Source: Phycisphaerae bacterium (GTDB lineage: Bacteria; Planctomycetota; Phycisphaerae; Phycisphaerales; SM1A02). From it: 10,188 nt of DNA. The stretch lies in contig NZFT01000025.1 of NCBI GenBank assembly GCA_002690755.1, positions 1 through 10,188 on the forward strand, given 5' to 3'. Every line of letters starts with the position of its first letter. The first letter of the stretch is position 1. Shown in pieces: positions 1 to 6,120 of the stretch. The notes below the pieces were generated by a model. It saw nothing but the letters and a program-made list of their open reading frames with translations, searched no databases and was not told the DNA's origin. The translations under genes and the position numbers were made by a program.

Positions 1-216
1 GATCGCGGTCCGCGCCGTGCCCTCGATGCTGAAGCCCGCGGGCGGTGGTTCGTCCGACGTCCGGATCAAGTCGGTGACGAAGTTCCGGGCCCCCGCTTCG
101 ACCTCCTGCGGCCGTTCAGCGAAGTACCCAACCAGTCCACCCGCCGCGAGCGCGATCGCGGGGTAGAGGAGCCGGCGACCCCAGCCCGAACGACTTGTAC
201 GGGAATTCCCAAGCAT
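1..216 (-). CDS. N-terminus of an unidentified membrane-anchored protein (cut by window edge)
   Basis: Reading leftward from an ATG at 216, the frame stays open for 72 codons to the window edge, so the C-terminus is missing. The start is basic (several Arg in residues 6-15). A short hydrophobic stretch follows at about residues 16-32 (LLYPAIALAAGGLVGYF). The rest is a polar segment with EVEAGARNFVTDLI and a proline run (DEPPPAG). This fits a single N-terminal anchor or uncleaved signal, with the rest of the protein outside the cytoplasm. Codons are mostly G/C-ending, as in neighbouring genes. No Shine-Dalgarno sequence precedes the ATG. I do not recognise the family. It is divergent from the zinc-ribbon gene at 267, with 50 bases between the starts. 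Confidence 0.6.
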   Translation of the reverse strand, partial: MLGNSRTSRSGWGRRLLYPAIALAAGGLVGYFAERPQEVEAGARNFVTDLIRTSDEPPPAGFSIEGTARTAI

Positions 217-266
217 GCGGTGGAGAGTGTAGACGACCGTTGATTCTGCGATGATGTTTCCGACCC
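217..266. promoter_or_regulatory. Divergent promoter region (inferred)
   Basis: These 50 bases separate the starts of two divergent genes and must hold at least part of both promoters. On the minus strand a TACACT hexamer at about 226-231 could serve as a -10 box, but no convincing -35 partner lies 17 bases upstream. The assignment rests on position more than motif. Confidence 0.3.
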
Positions 267-941
267 ATGATCATGCCAGCCTCTCCGAGATCGGTGGCCG
301 CCCGGATGCGTCGCGAAGAGCGTCGACCTGCCGTGCCGTGCCCTTCGTGCGGACACGACCTCCGGGCTGGAATCCGAGTCATGCCGCCCGACCCGGCTCG
401 GGCGGCGCGACGGTGCGTTGGCTGCGGCAAGTCGGTCTGGAGTTCGTTCTCCCGGACGATCTGGGGCCCGCGACGCGTCATCCGCTTCGCGGCCACCGTG
501 ATCACCGCCCTGATCGCGATGTCGATCCTGATCCTGATCGGCGTGATCGTGTGGGCGGTGGGCCCGCCGCCGGAATCCGTACCGGTGTTCGTGGTGCTGG
601 CCCCCTATACGATCTTCGGCGGATTCGTCGGCCTTCTTCTCCGCATCGTCGTGCCCACCGCGGGTCGCATCGCCCTCGCGGCACTCACCGTCGCTTCGAT
701 CGTCGGCGCGATGCTCTTCGAAGGATGGTTCCTGCTCGTGATCACCCACGAGGACAGCATGTTCATTCGAACACCGGAGATTCCCGATGGCTGGGCGATC
801 GTCGAGACGATCCGGGACGTCGTGCTTGTCCCGCTGCTCCCCACCGTGACCGGCCTGATCTTCGGGATCCTGCTCCACGATTCGATCGGATTCGGCATTC
901 GCGCGAGAGGAAGGCGGCGAACGTCACTGGAGGCGACGTGA
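267..941 (+). CDS. Zinc-ribbon multi-pass membrane protein, function unknown
   Basis: The 224-residue protein begins with a basic leader, then a four-cysteine zinc ribbon: CPSCGHDLR with C25 and C28, and CVGC with C50 and C53. Hydrophobic segments follow at about 71-98, 105-129, 135-160 and 185-211, so it is probably a four-pass inner-membrane protein with the ribbon on the cytoplasmic side. The CPxCGxDLR form of the ribbon is common in planctomycete hypothetical proteins. It suggests protein or nucleic acid contact, not catalysis. The C-terminus is short and Arg-rich (RARGRRR). The start is uncertain: ATG at 267, 273 or 306 are all possible, none has a good ribosome site, and 306 would begin only 11 residues before the ribbon. 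The stop overlaps the next gene's GTG (GTGA at 938-941), indicating translational coupling. No specific function can be assigned. Confidence 0.75.
   Translation: MIMPASPRSVAARMRREERRPAVPCPSCGHDLRAGIRVMPPDPARAARRCVGCGKSVWSSFSRTIWGPRRVIRFAATVITALIAMSILILIGVIVWAVGPPPESVPVFVVLAPYTIFGGFVGLLLRIVVPTAGRIALAALTVASIVGAMLFEGWFLLVITHEDSMFIRTPEIPDGWAIVETIRDVVLVPLLPTVTGLIFGILLHDSIGFGIRARGRRRTSLEAT
929..933 (+). promoter_or_regulatory. Ribosome binding site that fixes the GTG start at 938
   Basis: GGAGG lies four bases before the GTG at 938, inside the end of the preceding gene. It is one of only two strong Shine-Dalgarno sequences I see in the window. It favours GTG 938 over the in-frame ATG at 998. Confidence 0.6.
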
Positions 942-1804
942 ACCCACCGAGTCCCGGTTCCAACGCCACCGGCCCCACCTTCGACGAAACCGCGCCGATG
1001 AAGTCCACGCCTCGACTGATCGGCACCCGCACCTGCCTCGGCTGCGGCCAGGAACTTGCCGGTCAGCCGATCGCCCGAACGACCGACGAGGATCTCCCCT
1101 TCGTTCGATGTTCCGAATGCGGTCGAGCCACACCGATCCTCGAATACCCGGTGATGAGCCGATGGAGCGGGACGATCGGCGCAGGCCTGCTGTGCCTGCA
1201 GATCCTGATCTCGGTGACCGTACTGTTCTTGACCGGCCTGCTCGGATTCATCTTCGCCGATGAGATCTGCACCGACGCACGCCGCGATTTCAGCAACCGG
1301 ATCGAAGCGAAGTGGAAGGCGAGCGAGGTTCCCGGTGAGAAGTCGACCTGGGAGATCCCGAGATCGTGGTGGGACGAGGTCGGGGACGAGACCACCACGG
1401 CGATGCTGGCCGACCCGGACGCCGGCTTCGGACGGGTCTCCCGGATCGAAGCGGTCGGATTGCTGGTGATCGGCGTTCCGATCGGCGTCGTCTGGTCCGG
1501 AATCCTGGCCGGCGTCCCTCGCCGCCGATTGTGGATTCCACCGCTGCTTCTCTGGTGCATCGCCATGCCGTGGATGTGGCTCACCGGGCTCCCGCAATCC
1601 GGCACGATGATTCCGATCTACGTGATCGCCAGGGAGATCACGACCATCCACGTCACTTCCATCGTGCTCCTGATCCTGGTGATCGGTCTGGAGATCGGCA
1701 TCCTTTCCGGCCGGTCGATCATCCACTGGCTCGGCCGGACCCTGCTGCCGCCCGACCGGGCGAGGCAGTTCACCTTCATCTGGCGGGTCGACGACCGGCG
1801 CTGA
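938..1804 (+). CDS. Second zinc-ribbon membrane protein, function unknown
   Basis: The product has 288 residues if translation starts at the GTG overlapping the previous stop. A cytoplasmic zinc ribbon uses C33, C36, C58 and C61 (CLGCGQEL and CSECG). Hydrophobic segments follow at about 79-106, 170-193, 198-217 and 238-258. The first two are separated by a polar loop of about 60 residues (Trp- and acid-rich), which probably faces outward. The architecture (ribbon, then four membrane passes) mirrors the gene just upstream, although the sequences differ. They may be diverged paralogues or partners in one complex. The GTGA overlap and the good ribosome site indicate one operon. The ABC-F gene starts 60 bases downstream and may be co-transcribed. 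I recognise no enzymatic motif. It is clearly coding, but its role is unknown. Confidence 0.8.
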   Translation: MNPPSPGSNATGPTFDETAPMKSTPRLIGTRTCLGCGQELAGQPIARTTDEDLPFVRCSECGRATPILEYPVMSRWSGTIGAGLLCLQILISVTVLFLTGLLGFIFADEICTDARRDFSNRIEAKWKASEVPGEKSTWEIPRSWWDEVGDETTTAMLADPDAGFGRVSRIEAVGLLVIGVPIGVVWSGILAGVPRRRLWIPPLLLWCIAMPWMWLTGLPQSGTMIPIYVIAREITTIHVTSIVLLILVIGLEIGILSGRSIIHWLGRTLLPPDRARQFTFIWRVDDRR

Positions 1805-1864
1805 TCCGGAACATCGGCCCGCGTGTCGTCGCCGATGATCACGGTCGATACACTTCGCGATCCG

Positions 1865-3844
1865 ATGCCTCTCCTCACCCTCGCCGACATCCGCCACGAA
1901 TTCTCGACCCGCGTCGTTCTCGACGGGGCGACGCTGTCGGTGGAGCCGGGCGAGAAGATCGGGCTGGTCGGCCGCAACGGGGCGGGCAAGAGCACCCTGC
2001 TCAAGGTCATCACCGGGGAACTGAATCCCGATCACGGTTCGATGCAACTGGCGCGGGGCGTGCGGGTCGGCCACCTCTCCCAGCATCCCGAATTCGTGCC
2101 CGGCGACACGCTTCGCCAGGCCGCGGGCCGGGCCTTCGAACGGATCGAAGTCGCGCAGAAGGAACTCGAACAGGTCTACGAGGCGATGGCGACCGCGGAG
2201 CACGACGAACTCGAACGCCTCATGACGCGGCAGTCCGAACTGGACACCCAGCTCGAGGCCCTCGGCGGATACGCCGTCGATCATCGGGTCGACGCCACGC
2301 TGCACGGGCTGGGATTGACCGACGATCGGTTCGACCAACCGGTCGACACGCTCTCCGGCGGACAGAAGGCCCGCCTCGGACTCGCCCGCCTGCTCCTCGA
2401 GTCACCCGACCTGCTGCTGCTCGACGAGCCCACGAACCACCTCGACATCAACGGTCGACAGTGGCTGGAGAACTTCCTCGCCGAGGAGTTCAACGGCGCG
2501 GTGATCCTGGTGAGCCATGATCGCTGGCTGCTGGATCGCGTGGTCAACCGGATCGTCGAGGTCGAACTGGGACAGGTCCGCGAGTACCCCGGGAACTACC
2601 ACGCCTTCATCGAGCAGCGACGCGAGCGAAAGCTCGTCGAAGGCCGAATCCACGCGAAGCAGCTCGACAAGATCCGCGCCGAAGAGGCGTACATCCGGAA
2701 GTACAAGGGTGGGCAGCGGGCCAAGCAGGCCCGGGGGCGCGAAGCCCGCCTCGACCGCTTCAAGGAGGAGGAACTCTCCGAGAAGCCGATCGAACTCGAT
2801 GTGATGGCGTTGAATCTCCCGAAGCCGCCGCGGGCCGGCGACGTCCTCATCGCGGTCGAACACCTCGCCAAGGCCTATGACGCCCAGCAACTCTTCGACG
2901 ATCTCTCCCTCAGCCTCCGGCCGGGTGATCGAATCGGGGTCATCGGGCCCAATGGTGCGGGCAAGACGACCCTGATCCGCAGCATGCTCGGCGACATCGA
3001 GTCGGATGCCGGCACGATCCGCCGGAGCCCCCGGCTCTCGGTCGGCTGGTTCCGGCAGAACCAGGACCACATCGATCCCGATCGAGAGGTCTGGCAGTAC
3101 CTCCAGAAGACCATGGGAGACGCCGATCCCGCGGGACAGGTCCGCGAGCAGGATGCCCGGAACCTCGCCGGCGCCTTCCTCTTCTCGGGACGGGAGATGG
3201 AGAAGCAGGTCAAGTTCCTTTCCGGCGGGGAGCGGGCCAGGATGGTGCTCGCGGGCCTCGTCGCCTGCCCCCTCAACCTCCTCGTGCTCGACGAACCGAG
3301 CAACCACCTCGACATTCCCAGCGCGGAACGACTCGAACAGGCACTCCTCGACTACGGCGATGCGAAGAAGGGACGCGGCGGCGCGATCTTCCTCATCAGT
3401 CATGATCGCGCCCTGATCGAGGCGACCTGCACCGTGCTGCTCGTGTTCGACGGCGAAGGCTCGGTTCGCATCTTCAACGGCCGCTATTCGCAGTGGCTGG
3501 AGATCGAGAATCAGCGTCGGGCCGACGCGGAGGAGGCGAGGCTCGCGGCGTCGGCGACGAAGGCAACGCGAAATCGGAACGCCTCCGGAGGAACGCCGCC
3601 CGCGAAGAAACGGGACAAGCCACGAAAGAACGCCACCTCGAAACTCGCGAAGCTCTCGACCAAGGACCTCGAGTCCAGGATCGAGCGATGCGAGCCTCGG
3701 ATTCGAGAGATCGACGAGTCCATGATGGATCCCGACGTGTACACCGACGGGAAGAAGAGCAAGCGACTTCAGACCGAACGCGCCGAAATCACCGCCAAGC
3801 TCGAACCACTTGAATTCGAATGGTCGTCACGGGCCGAGGACTGA
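1865..3844 (+). CDS. ABC-F family ATPase (Uup-like), ribosome-associated
   Basis: This 659-residue protein carries two ABC ATPase domains and no membrane segment, the mark of the ABC-F class. Members bind the ribosomal E site and act on stalled or incorrectly formed translation complexes. Domain 1 has Walker A GRNGAGKST (36-44), signature LSGGQ (163-167) and Walker B LLLLDEPTNHLD (183-194). Domain 2 has GPNGAGKTT (361-369), LSGGE (452-456) and LVLDEPSNHLD (473-483). Both catalytic glutamates are present (E188, E477). The charged linker at about 250-303 is the inter-domain extension that reaches toward the peptidyl-transferase centre. After a Lys-rich low-complexity stretch, residues 590-659 resemble the C-terminal coiled-coil domain of Uup. 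I chose ATG 1865 (MPLLTLADIRHEF) because it matches where relatives begin; GTG 1823 and ATG 1835 are in frame but add unlikely residues. It could equally be annotated simply as an ABC-F protein. Resistance is not indicated. Confidence 0.93.
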   Translation: MPLLTLADIRHEFSTRVVLDGATLSVEPGEKIGLVGRNGAGKSTLLKVITGELNPDHGSMQLARGVRVGHLSQHPEFVPGDTLRQAAGRAFERIEVAQKELEQVYEAMATAEHDELERLMTRQSELDTQLEALGGYAVDHRVDATLHGLGLTDDRFDQPVDTLSGGQKARLGLARLLLESPDLLLLDEPTNHLDINGRQWLENFLAEEFNGAVILVSHDRWLLDRVVNRIVEVELGQVREYPGNYHAFIEQRRERKLVEGRIHAKQLDKIRAEEAYIRKYKGGQRAKQARGREARLDRFKEEELSEKPIELDVMALNLPKPPRAGDVLIAVEHLAKAYDAQQLFDDLSLSLRPGDRIGVIGPNGAGKTTLIRSMLGDIESDAGTIRRSPRLSVGWFRQNQDHIDPDREVWQYLQKTMGDADPAGQVREQDARNLAGAFLFSGREMEKQVKFLSGGERARMVLAGLVACPLNLLVLDEPSNHLDIPSAERLEQALLDYGDAKKGRGGAIFLISHDRALIEATCTVLLVFDGEGSVRIFNGRYSQWLEIENQRRADAEEARLAASATKATRNRNASGGTPPAKKRDKPRKNATSKLAKLSTKDLESRIERCEPRIREIDESMMDPDVYTDGKKSKRLQTERAEITAKLEPLEFEWSSRAED

Positions 3845-4028
3845 TTCCGGCCGTCCGCTCGAGACTCGATCTCCCGGTGGTCGGACCACGCGATGAGACC
3901 GCGTCCCCTCTGGAACGGACACGTGCCCGTCGAATGGACGGACACGCGGCGTGGGTTTGCATGCAATCGCCGGACGGTCGGACCGGGCCGCAACGGCACG
4001 GGTCGGCAACCCCGGTCAACACCCCCGG
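3845..4028. other. Convergent intergenic region with short dyads, possible weak terminators
   Basis: The ABC-F and anti-sigma genes converge here, 184 bases apart, so transcripts from both sides should end here. I see GTGGT-CGG-ACCAC (3877-3889), the related dyad CGGTC-G-GACCG (3975-3985) sharing the core GGTCGGACC, and a perfect 10-base palindrome TTGCATGCAA (3957-3966). A direct repeat ACGGACACG lies at 3915-3923 and 3938-3946. No hairpin is followed by a T-tract on either strand, so a classical intrinsic terminator is not supported. I see no gene. Confidence 0.4.
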
Positions 4029-4919
4029 TCAGGCGAGGCTGTTCCGCAGGAGGACCTTTTCGGTGCCGACCTCGCGAATCTCGAAGGCGAGGCCCTGAAG
4101 CGACCTGCCCCGGAGATCGATCGGCGAGGCGGAGAAACGACCCACCGTGCCCTCGTAGAGCACCACCGGCACCTCGGGGGCATCCGGCTCGAACGCGACG
4201 AGCCGAACCATCGTCGAGGCCGGCATGTCGAACAACATCATCATGCCCTGGCCGGGCATCTCGCCCGCCTCTTCGATCACGAGAATGCCCGCCCCGGTCG
4301 ATCCGGCCAGCGCGATGGATCGCGCGGTCGAGGAATCGAGGAGCAGCCGAGCGTCGTTTTCGGGGAAACCGATTCCGCCGAGCCGGCCCTGGAGTTCCTT
4401 GAGCGAGACGTTGTTATCCGCGAGGTCGAGCAGACCTCGGCTGAGGCTCGCGGTCTGCTGTTGAATCACGACCAGGGCGATGAGGCTCGAACCAAGCACG
4501 AACGCCGCCGCCCGCCAGATCATGGAACTCCGACGCATTCGTCGAACGTCGATCATCGATTCCGGGGCCGACTCCACCTCGGCCAGGCCCGACGCGGTTC
4601 GAGCATCGCTGCCGATCGCCCGGACCCGATCGCCGATCGAAGCGATCGGACCACAGGCGGAGGCGTCCTCGTCGATTTCGGAAGCGAGTCGGGCCAGCAC
4701 CTTGTATCGCAGGGCACGATCCGGTTCCTCGTCACCCGCCGCGGCGATCTCCACCGCCACCGCCGACTGCAGATCGAGCAGCTCGGCCTGCTGGTCCGGC
4801 GAAAGTCCGCCGAAGGCTCGCTCGAACTTCGCTTCGTCGACTTCTTCGAGAAGCCCGAGCGTTTCGAGGATCGCAAGATCACGTAGTTCATCCACCGCCA
4901 TTGGCTCCATCAGCAACAT
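4029..4919 (-). CDS. Anti-sigma factor, RskA-like, zinc-less, single-pass membrane
   Basis: The 296-residue product (start ATG 4919) has three parts. A helical acidic N-terminus (VDELRDLAILETLGLLEE) resembles the sigma-binding domain of planctomycete anti-sigma factors. One membrane helix lies at about 137-152 (AAAFVLGSSLIALVVI), just after a basic RRMRRSS segment. A C-terminal periplasmic domain resembles RskA. The orientation should be N-in, C-out: the cytoplasmic part holds the sigma factor, and loss of the membrane part would release it. The HxxxCxxC zinc motif of ZAS anti-sigmas is absent; the N-terminal part has a single Cys. The upstream ECF sigma gene on the same strand is the natural partner, but 409 bases lie between them, much more than usual. 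The start is uncertain: GTG 4931, ATG 4910 and ATG 4901 are also in frame, and the last has GGAG just before it. Family assignment is by pattern, with moderate certainty. Confidence 0.75.
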   Translation of the reverse strand: MLLMEPMAVDELRDLAILETLGLLEEVDEAKFERAFGGLSPDQQAELLDLQSAVAVEIAAAGDEEPDRALRYKVLARLASEIDEDASACGPIASIGDRVRAIGSDARTASGLAEVESAPESMIDVRRMRRSSMIWRAAAFVLGSSLIALVVIQQQTASLSRGLLDLADNNVSLKELQGRLGGIGFPENDARLLLDSSTARSIALAGSTGAGILVIEEAGEMPGQGMMMLFDMPASTMVRLVAFEPDAPEVPVVLYEGTVGRFSASPIDLRGRSLQGLAFEIREVGTEKVLLRNSLA

Positions 4920-4976
4920 AATCGTTCCCACACTCCATATGAGTTTCTGGCGGATTTCTTTGAACGAACCGGGGCT

Positions 4977-5046
4977 CGTCCTTCAAAACCACCGTGTCAG
5001 ACTTTAACAACTGCGGGGCAAGCCCCGTAAGAAAACGTCCTTCAAA
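4977..5046. repeat. Direct repeat CGTCCTTCAAA, two copies
   Basis: The 11-base unit CGTCCTTCAAA occurs exactly at 4977-4987 and 5036-5046, 59 bases apart, 48 bases or more upstream of the anti-sigma start. Read on the minus strand the unit is TTTGAAGGACG. The first copy also forms part of a bulged hairpin with TTTGAACGA at 4959-4967. A repeated regulator site or duplicated leader element is possible; the function is unknown. Confidence 0.5.
5014..5027 (-). other. Short GC hairpin in the anti-sigma leader
   Basis: The sequence is CGGGG-CAAG-CCCCG, a five-pair perfect stem with a four-base loop. In the minus-strand transcript it lies about 95-110 bases before the anti-sigma start. No T-tract follows, so it is not a standard terminator. 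Its 5' arm could instead pair with a second GCCCCG nearer the gene (minus-strand reading of 4970-4975). Confidence 0.4.
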
Positions 5047-5328
5047 CAACCCGTAAAAGCCATTCCGGCCAACATTCGCCGACATTTTCCACGACTCGAT
5101 CCGGACCAACCCCTGAGACGCCGCGAGGGCGATGCCGTTCCATCATCCAAGACAATTCGCAGGTTTCGTTCCGTGCACGCGGGGTCGCGAAGCATCCGCC
5201 CAACACCCGCTCGCCGCTTGATTCGTCGCCAGACTTGACGTCGACCATCCGTAGCCGCCCGCGCAATGGCTGCATCATTCACCGAAAAAAACACACGCCG
5301 TATTTCTCGGACCAGCAACCGCCACCAA

Positions 5329-5904
5329 TCAACCGTCCGCCGTGCGGTGCTCGTCCGCAAGCCGATCCCGCAGCCGCGCGAGACCGCGGCTCAATGCTGA
5401 TTTCACCGTTCCCAGCGGTGATTCCAACTGCTCCGCCACTTCCCGGAGCGTGAAACCCTGTAGATAGGCTCGCGTGATCACCTCCTGCTGAAGCGCTGGA
5501 AGTTCCGCGACCCGGGAAAGAAGCCGTTGACGGTGCTCATCCCGCTCGATCGCACCCTCCTGTTTCGAGGGCGGCACGCTCCGACCTTCAGGGTCGCCTT
5601 CGAGGCTCAGATTGGTGGGGCGGACCTGCTTTCGACGCAATCGGTCGATGAGGTGACGCCGCGTGATGAGCATCACCCAGGTCACGAGCTTCGCGCGGGC
5701 CGGGTCGTACCGCTCAGCGGTCTTCCAAAGGCGAACGAAAACCTCCTGTACCGCATCCTCGGCCTCCGCCGAGGTGGAAAGCACCTGGCGGGAGGACTTG
5801 AAGACGAGTCCACCGAAACGATCGTAAAGCCGGTTCGCGGCTACCTCATCGCCCTCGGCCACCGCCTGCATCAGCACCCAGTCTTCATGATTCGGAGAAT
5901 TCAT
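5329..5904 (-). CDS. ECF-family (group 4) RNA polymerase sigma factor
   Basis: The 191-residue protein has the two-domain layout of extracytoplasmic-function sigma factors. Sigma region 2 lies at about 25-93 and includes the DAVQEVFVRLW motif (50-60) and the WVMLITRRHLIDRLRRK stretch for -10 recognition and core binding. A variable linker spans 94-124. Sigma region 4 lies at 125-185, with the helix-turn-helix FTLREVAEQLESPLGTVKSALSRG (151-174) for the -35 element. It resembles the SigK/ECF19 type, which is normally held by RskA-like anti-sigmas, matching the next gene on this strand. I chose ATG 5904 (MNSPNHEDWVLM); the frame is open to an ATG at 6000, but those extra residues look like untranslated leader. 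No Shine-Dalgarno sequence precedes 5904. It directs RNA polymerase to a regulon that probably includes its own locus (inference). Confidence 0.92.
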   Translation of the reverse strand: MNSPNHEDWVLMQAVAEGDEVAANRLYDRFGGLVFKSSRQVLSTSAEAEDAVQEVFVRLWKTAERYDPARAKLVTWVMLITRRHLIDRLRRKQVRPTNLSLEGDPEGRSVPPSKQEGAIERDEHRQRLLSRVAELPALQQEVITRAYLQGFTLREVAEQLESPLGTVKSALSRGLARLRDRLADEHRTADG

Positions 5905-6005
5905 GCGTCCGGCCCGCTGAGCGACACACAGCTCTGGAATTCGGAAAGAGACACCAACAACTGAGGTTCTCCGTGGGATGGTGGTCCTTGGATCCCCCAA
6001 AAGAC

Positions 6006-6019
6006 TGGAATTCGTTCCA
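6006..6019. repeat. Dyad TGGAA-TTCG-TTCCA, possible operator
   Basis: A perfect five-pair inverted repeat around TTCG, sitting midway between the sigma and pseudopilin starts. It could be a protein operator, or, if transcribed, a UUCG tetraloop hairpin. Confidence 0.4.
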
Positions 6020-6110
6020 ATCCTGCTTTCACGGCGTTATCCTTTCGGGGTGCAGTTCGCTGGTTCACCCCACCGATCGTCACCCGCACCGCTTGGCACA
6101 TGCTACCGAC

Positions 6111-6116
6111 AGGAGG
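6111..6116 (+). promoter_or_regulatory. Strong ribosome binding site favouring TTG start at 6121
   Basis: A perfect AGGAGG (AGGAGGT at 6111-6117) lies four bases before the in-frame TTG at 6121. An ATG at 6100 is also in frame, but it would place this site inside the coding region and has no ribosome site of its own. Confidence 0.6.
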
Positions 6117-6120
6117 TCGC

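Larger units (their letters stand above)
4920..5328. other. AT-richer spacer between sigma and anti-sigma genes, no convincing gene
   Basis: This 409-base stretch separates two genes that are normally adjacent. It is AT-richer than its surroundings, most clearly at 4940-5070. It holds an exact 11-base direct repeat (4977-4987 and 5036-5046), a strong short hairpin (5014-5027) and a run of seven A (5285-5291). On the minus strand that run is a T-tract about 38 bases past the sigma stop. These suggest that the anti-sigma gene has its own leader and promoter, though I could not identify -35/-10 boxes. A 118-codon open frame on the minus strand (5004-5360) overlaps the sigma gene end and does not look coding. 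Confidence 0.5.
5905..6120. promoter_or_regulatory. Shared control region of the sigma factor and pseudopilin genes
   Basis: This 216-base divergent region holds an exact 10-base repeat CTGGAATTCG at 5934-5943 and 6005-6014. The second copy is part of a dyad, TGGAA-TTCG-TTCCA (6006-6019). Read on the minus strand, the dyad contains TGGAACGAATT, resembling the GGAAC core of ECF -35 elements, but no typical CGTC or TCTAA -10 box follows at the right distance. Toward the pseudopilin, TTCCAA (6015-6020), 17 bases, then TATCCT (6038-6043) is a weak sigma-70-like candidate (3/6 and 4/6 matches). Promoter function is inferred. Confidence 0.45.

Noticed and set aside
251..937. Long plus-strand open frame running through the first zinc-ribbon gene in another frame
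   Set aside because: Its first part is Arg/His/Pro-rich out-of-frame translation; only the portion from GTG 938 is protein-like, with a zinc ribbon and membrane helices.
605..2338. 577-codon minus-strand open frame
   Set aside because: It lies opposite three well-supported genes, crosses their boundaries and encodes Arg/Asp/Gly-rich sequence with no domain; this is a GC-rich antisense shadow.
5004..5360. 118-codon minus-strand open frame in the sigma/anti-sigma spacer
   Set aside because: It overlaps the sigma gene end by 32 bases, is Arg/Trp-rich, has no G/C-ending codon preference like its neighbours and no ribosome site. A frame of this length is expected by chance here.
5897..6013. Three GAATTC sites within about 117 bases
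   Set aside because: GAATTC recurs several times elsewhere in the window (for example near 203, 1899 and 3812), so the cluster alone is not strong; only the longer CTGGAATTCG repeat was kept.
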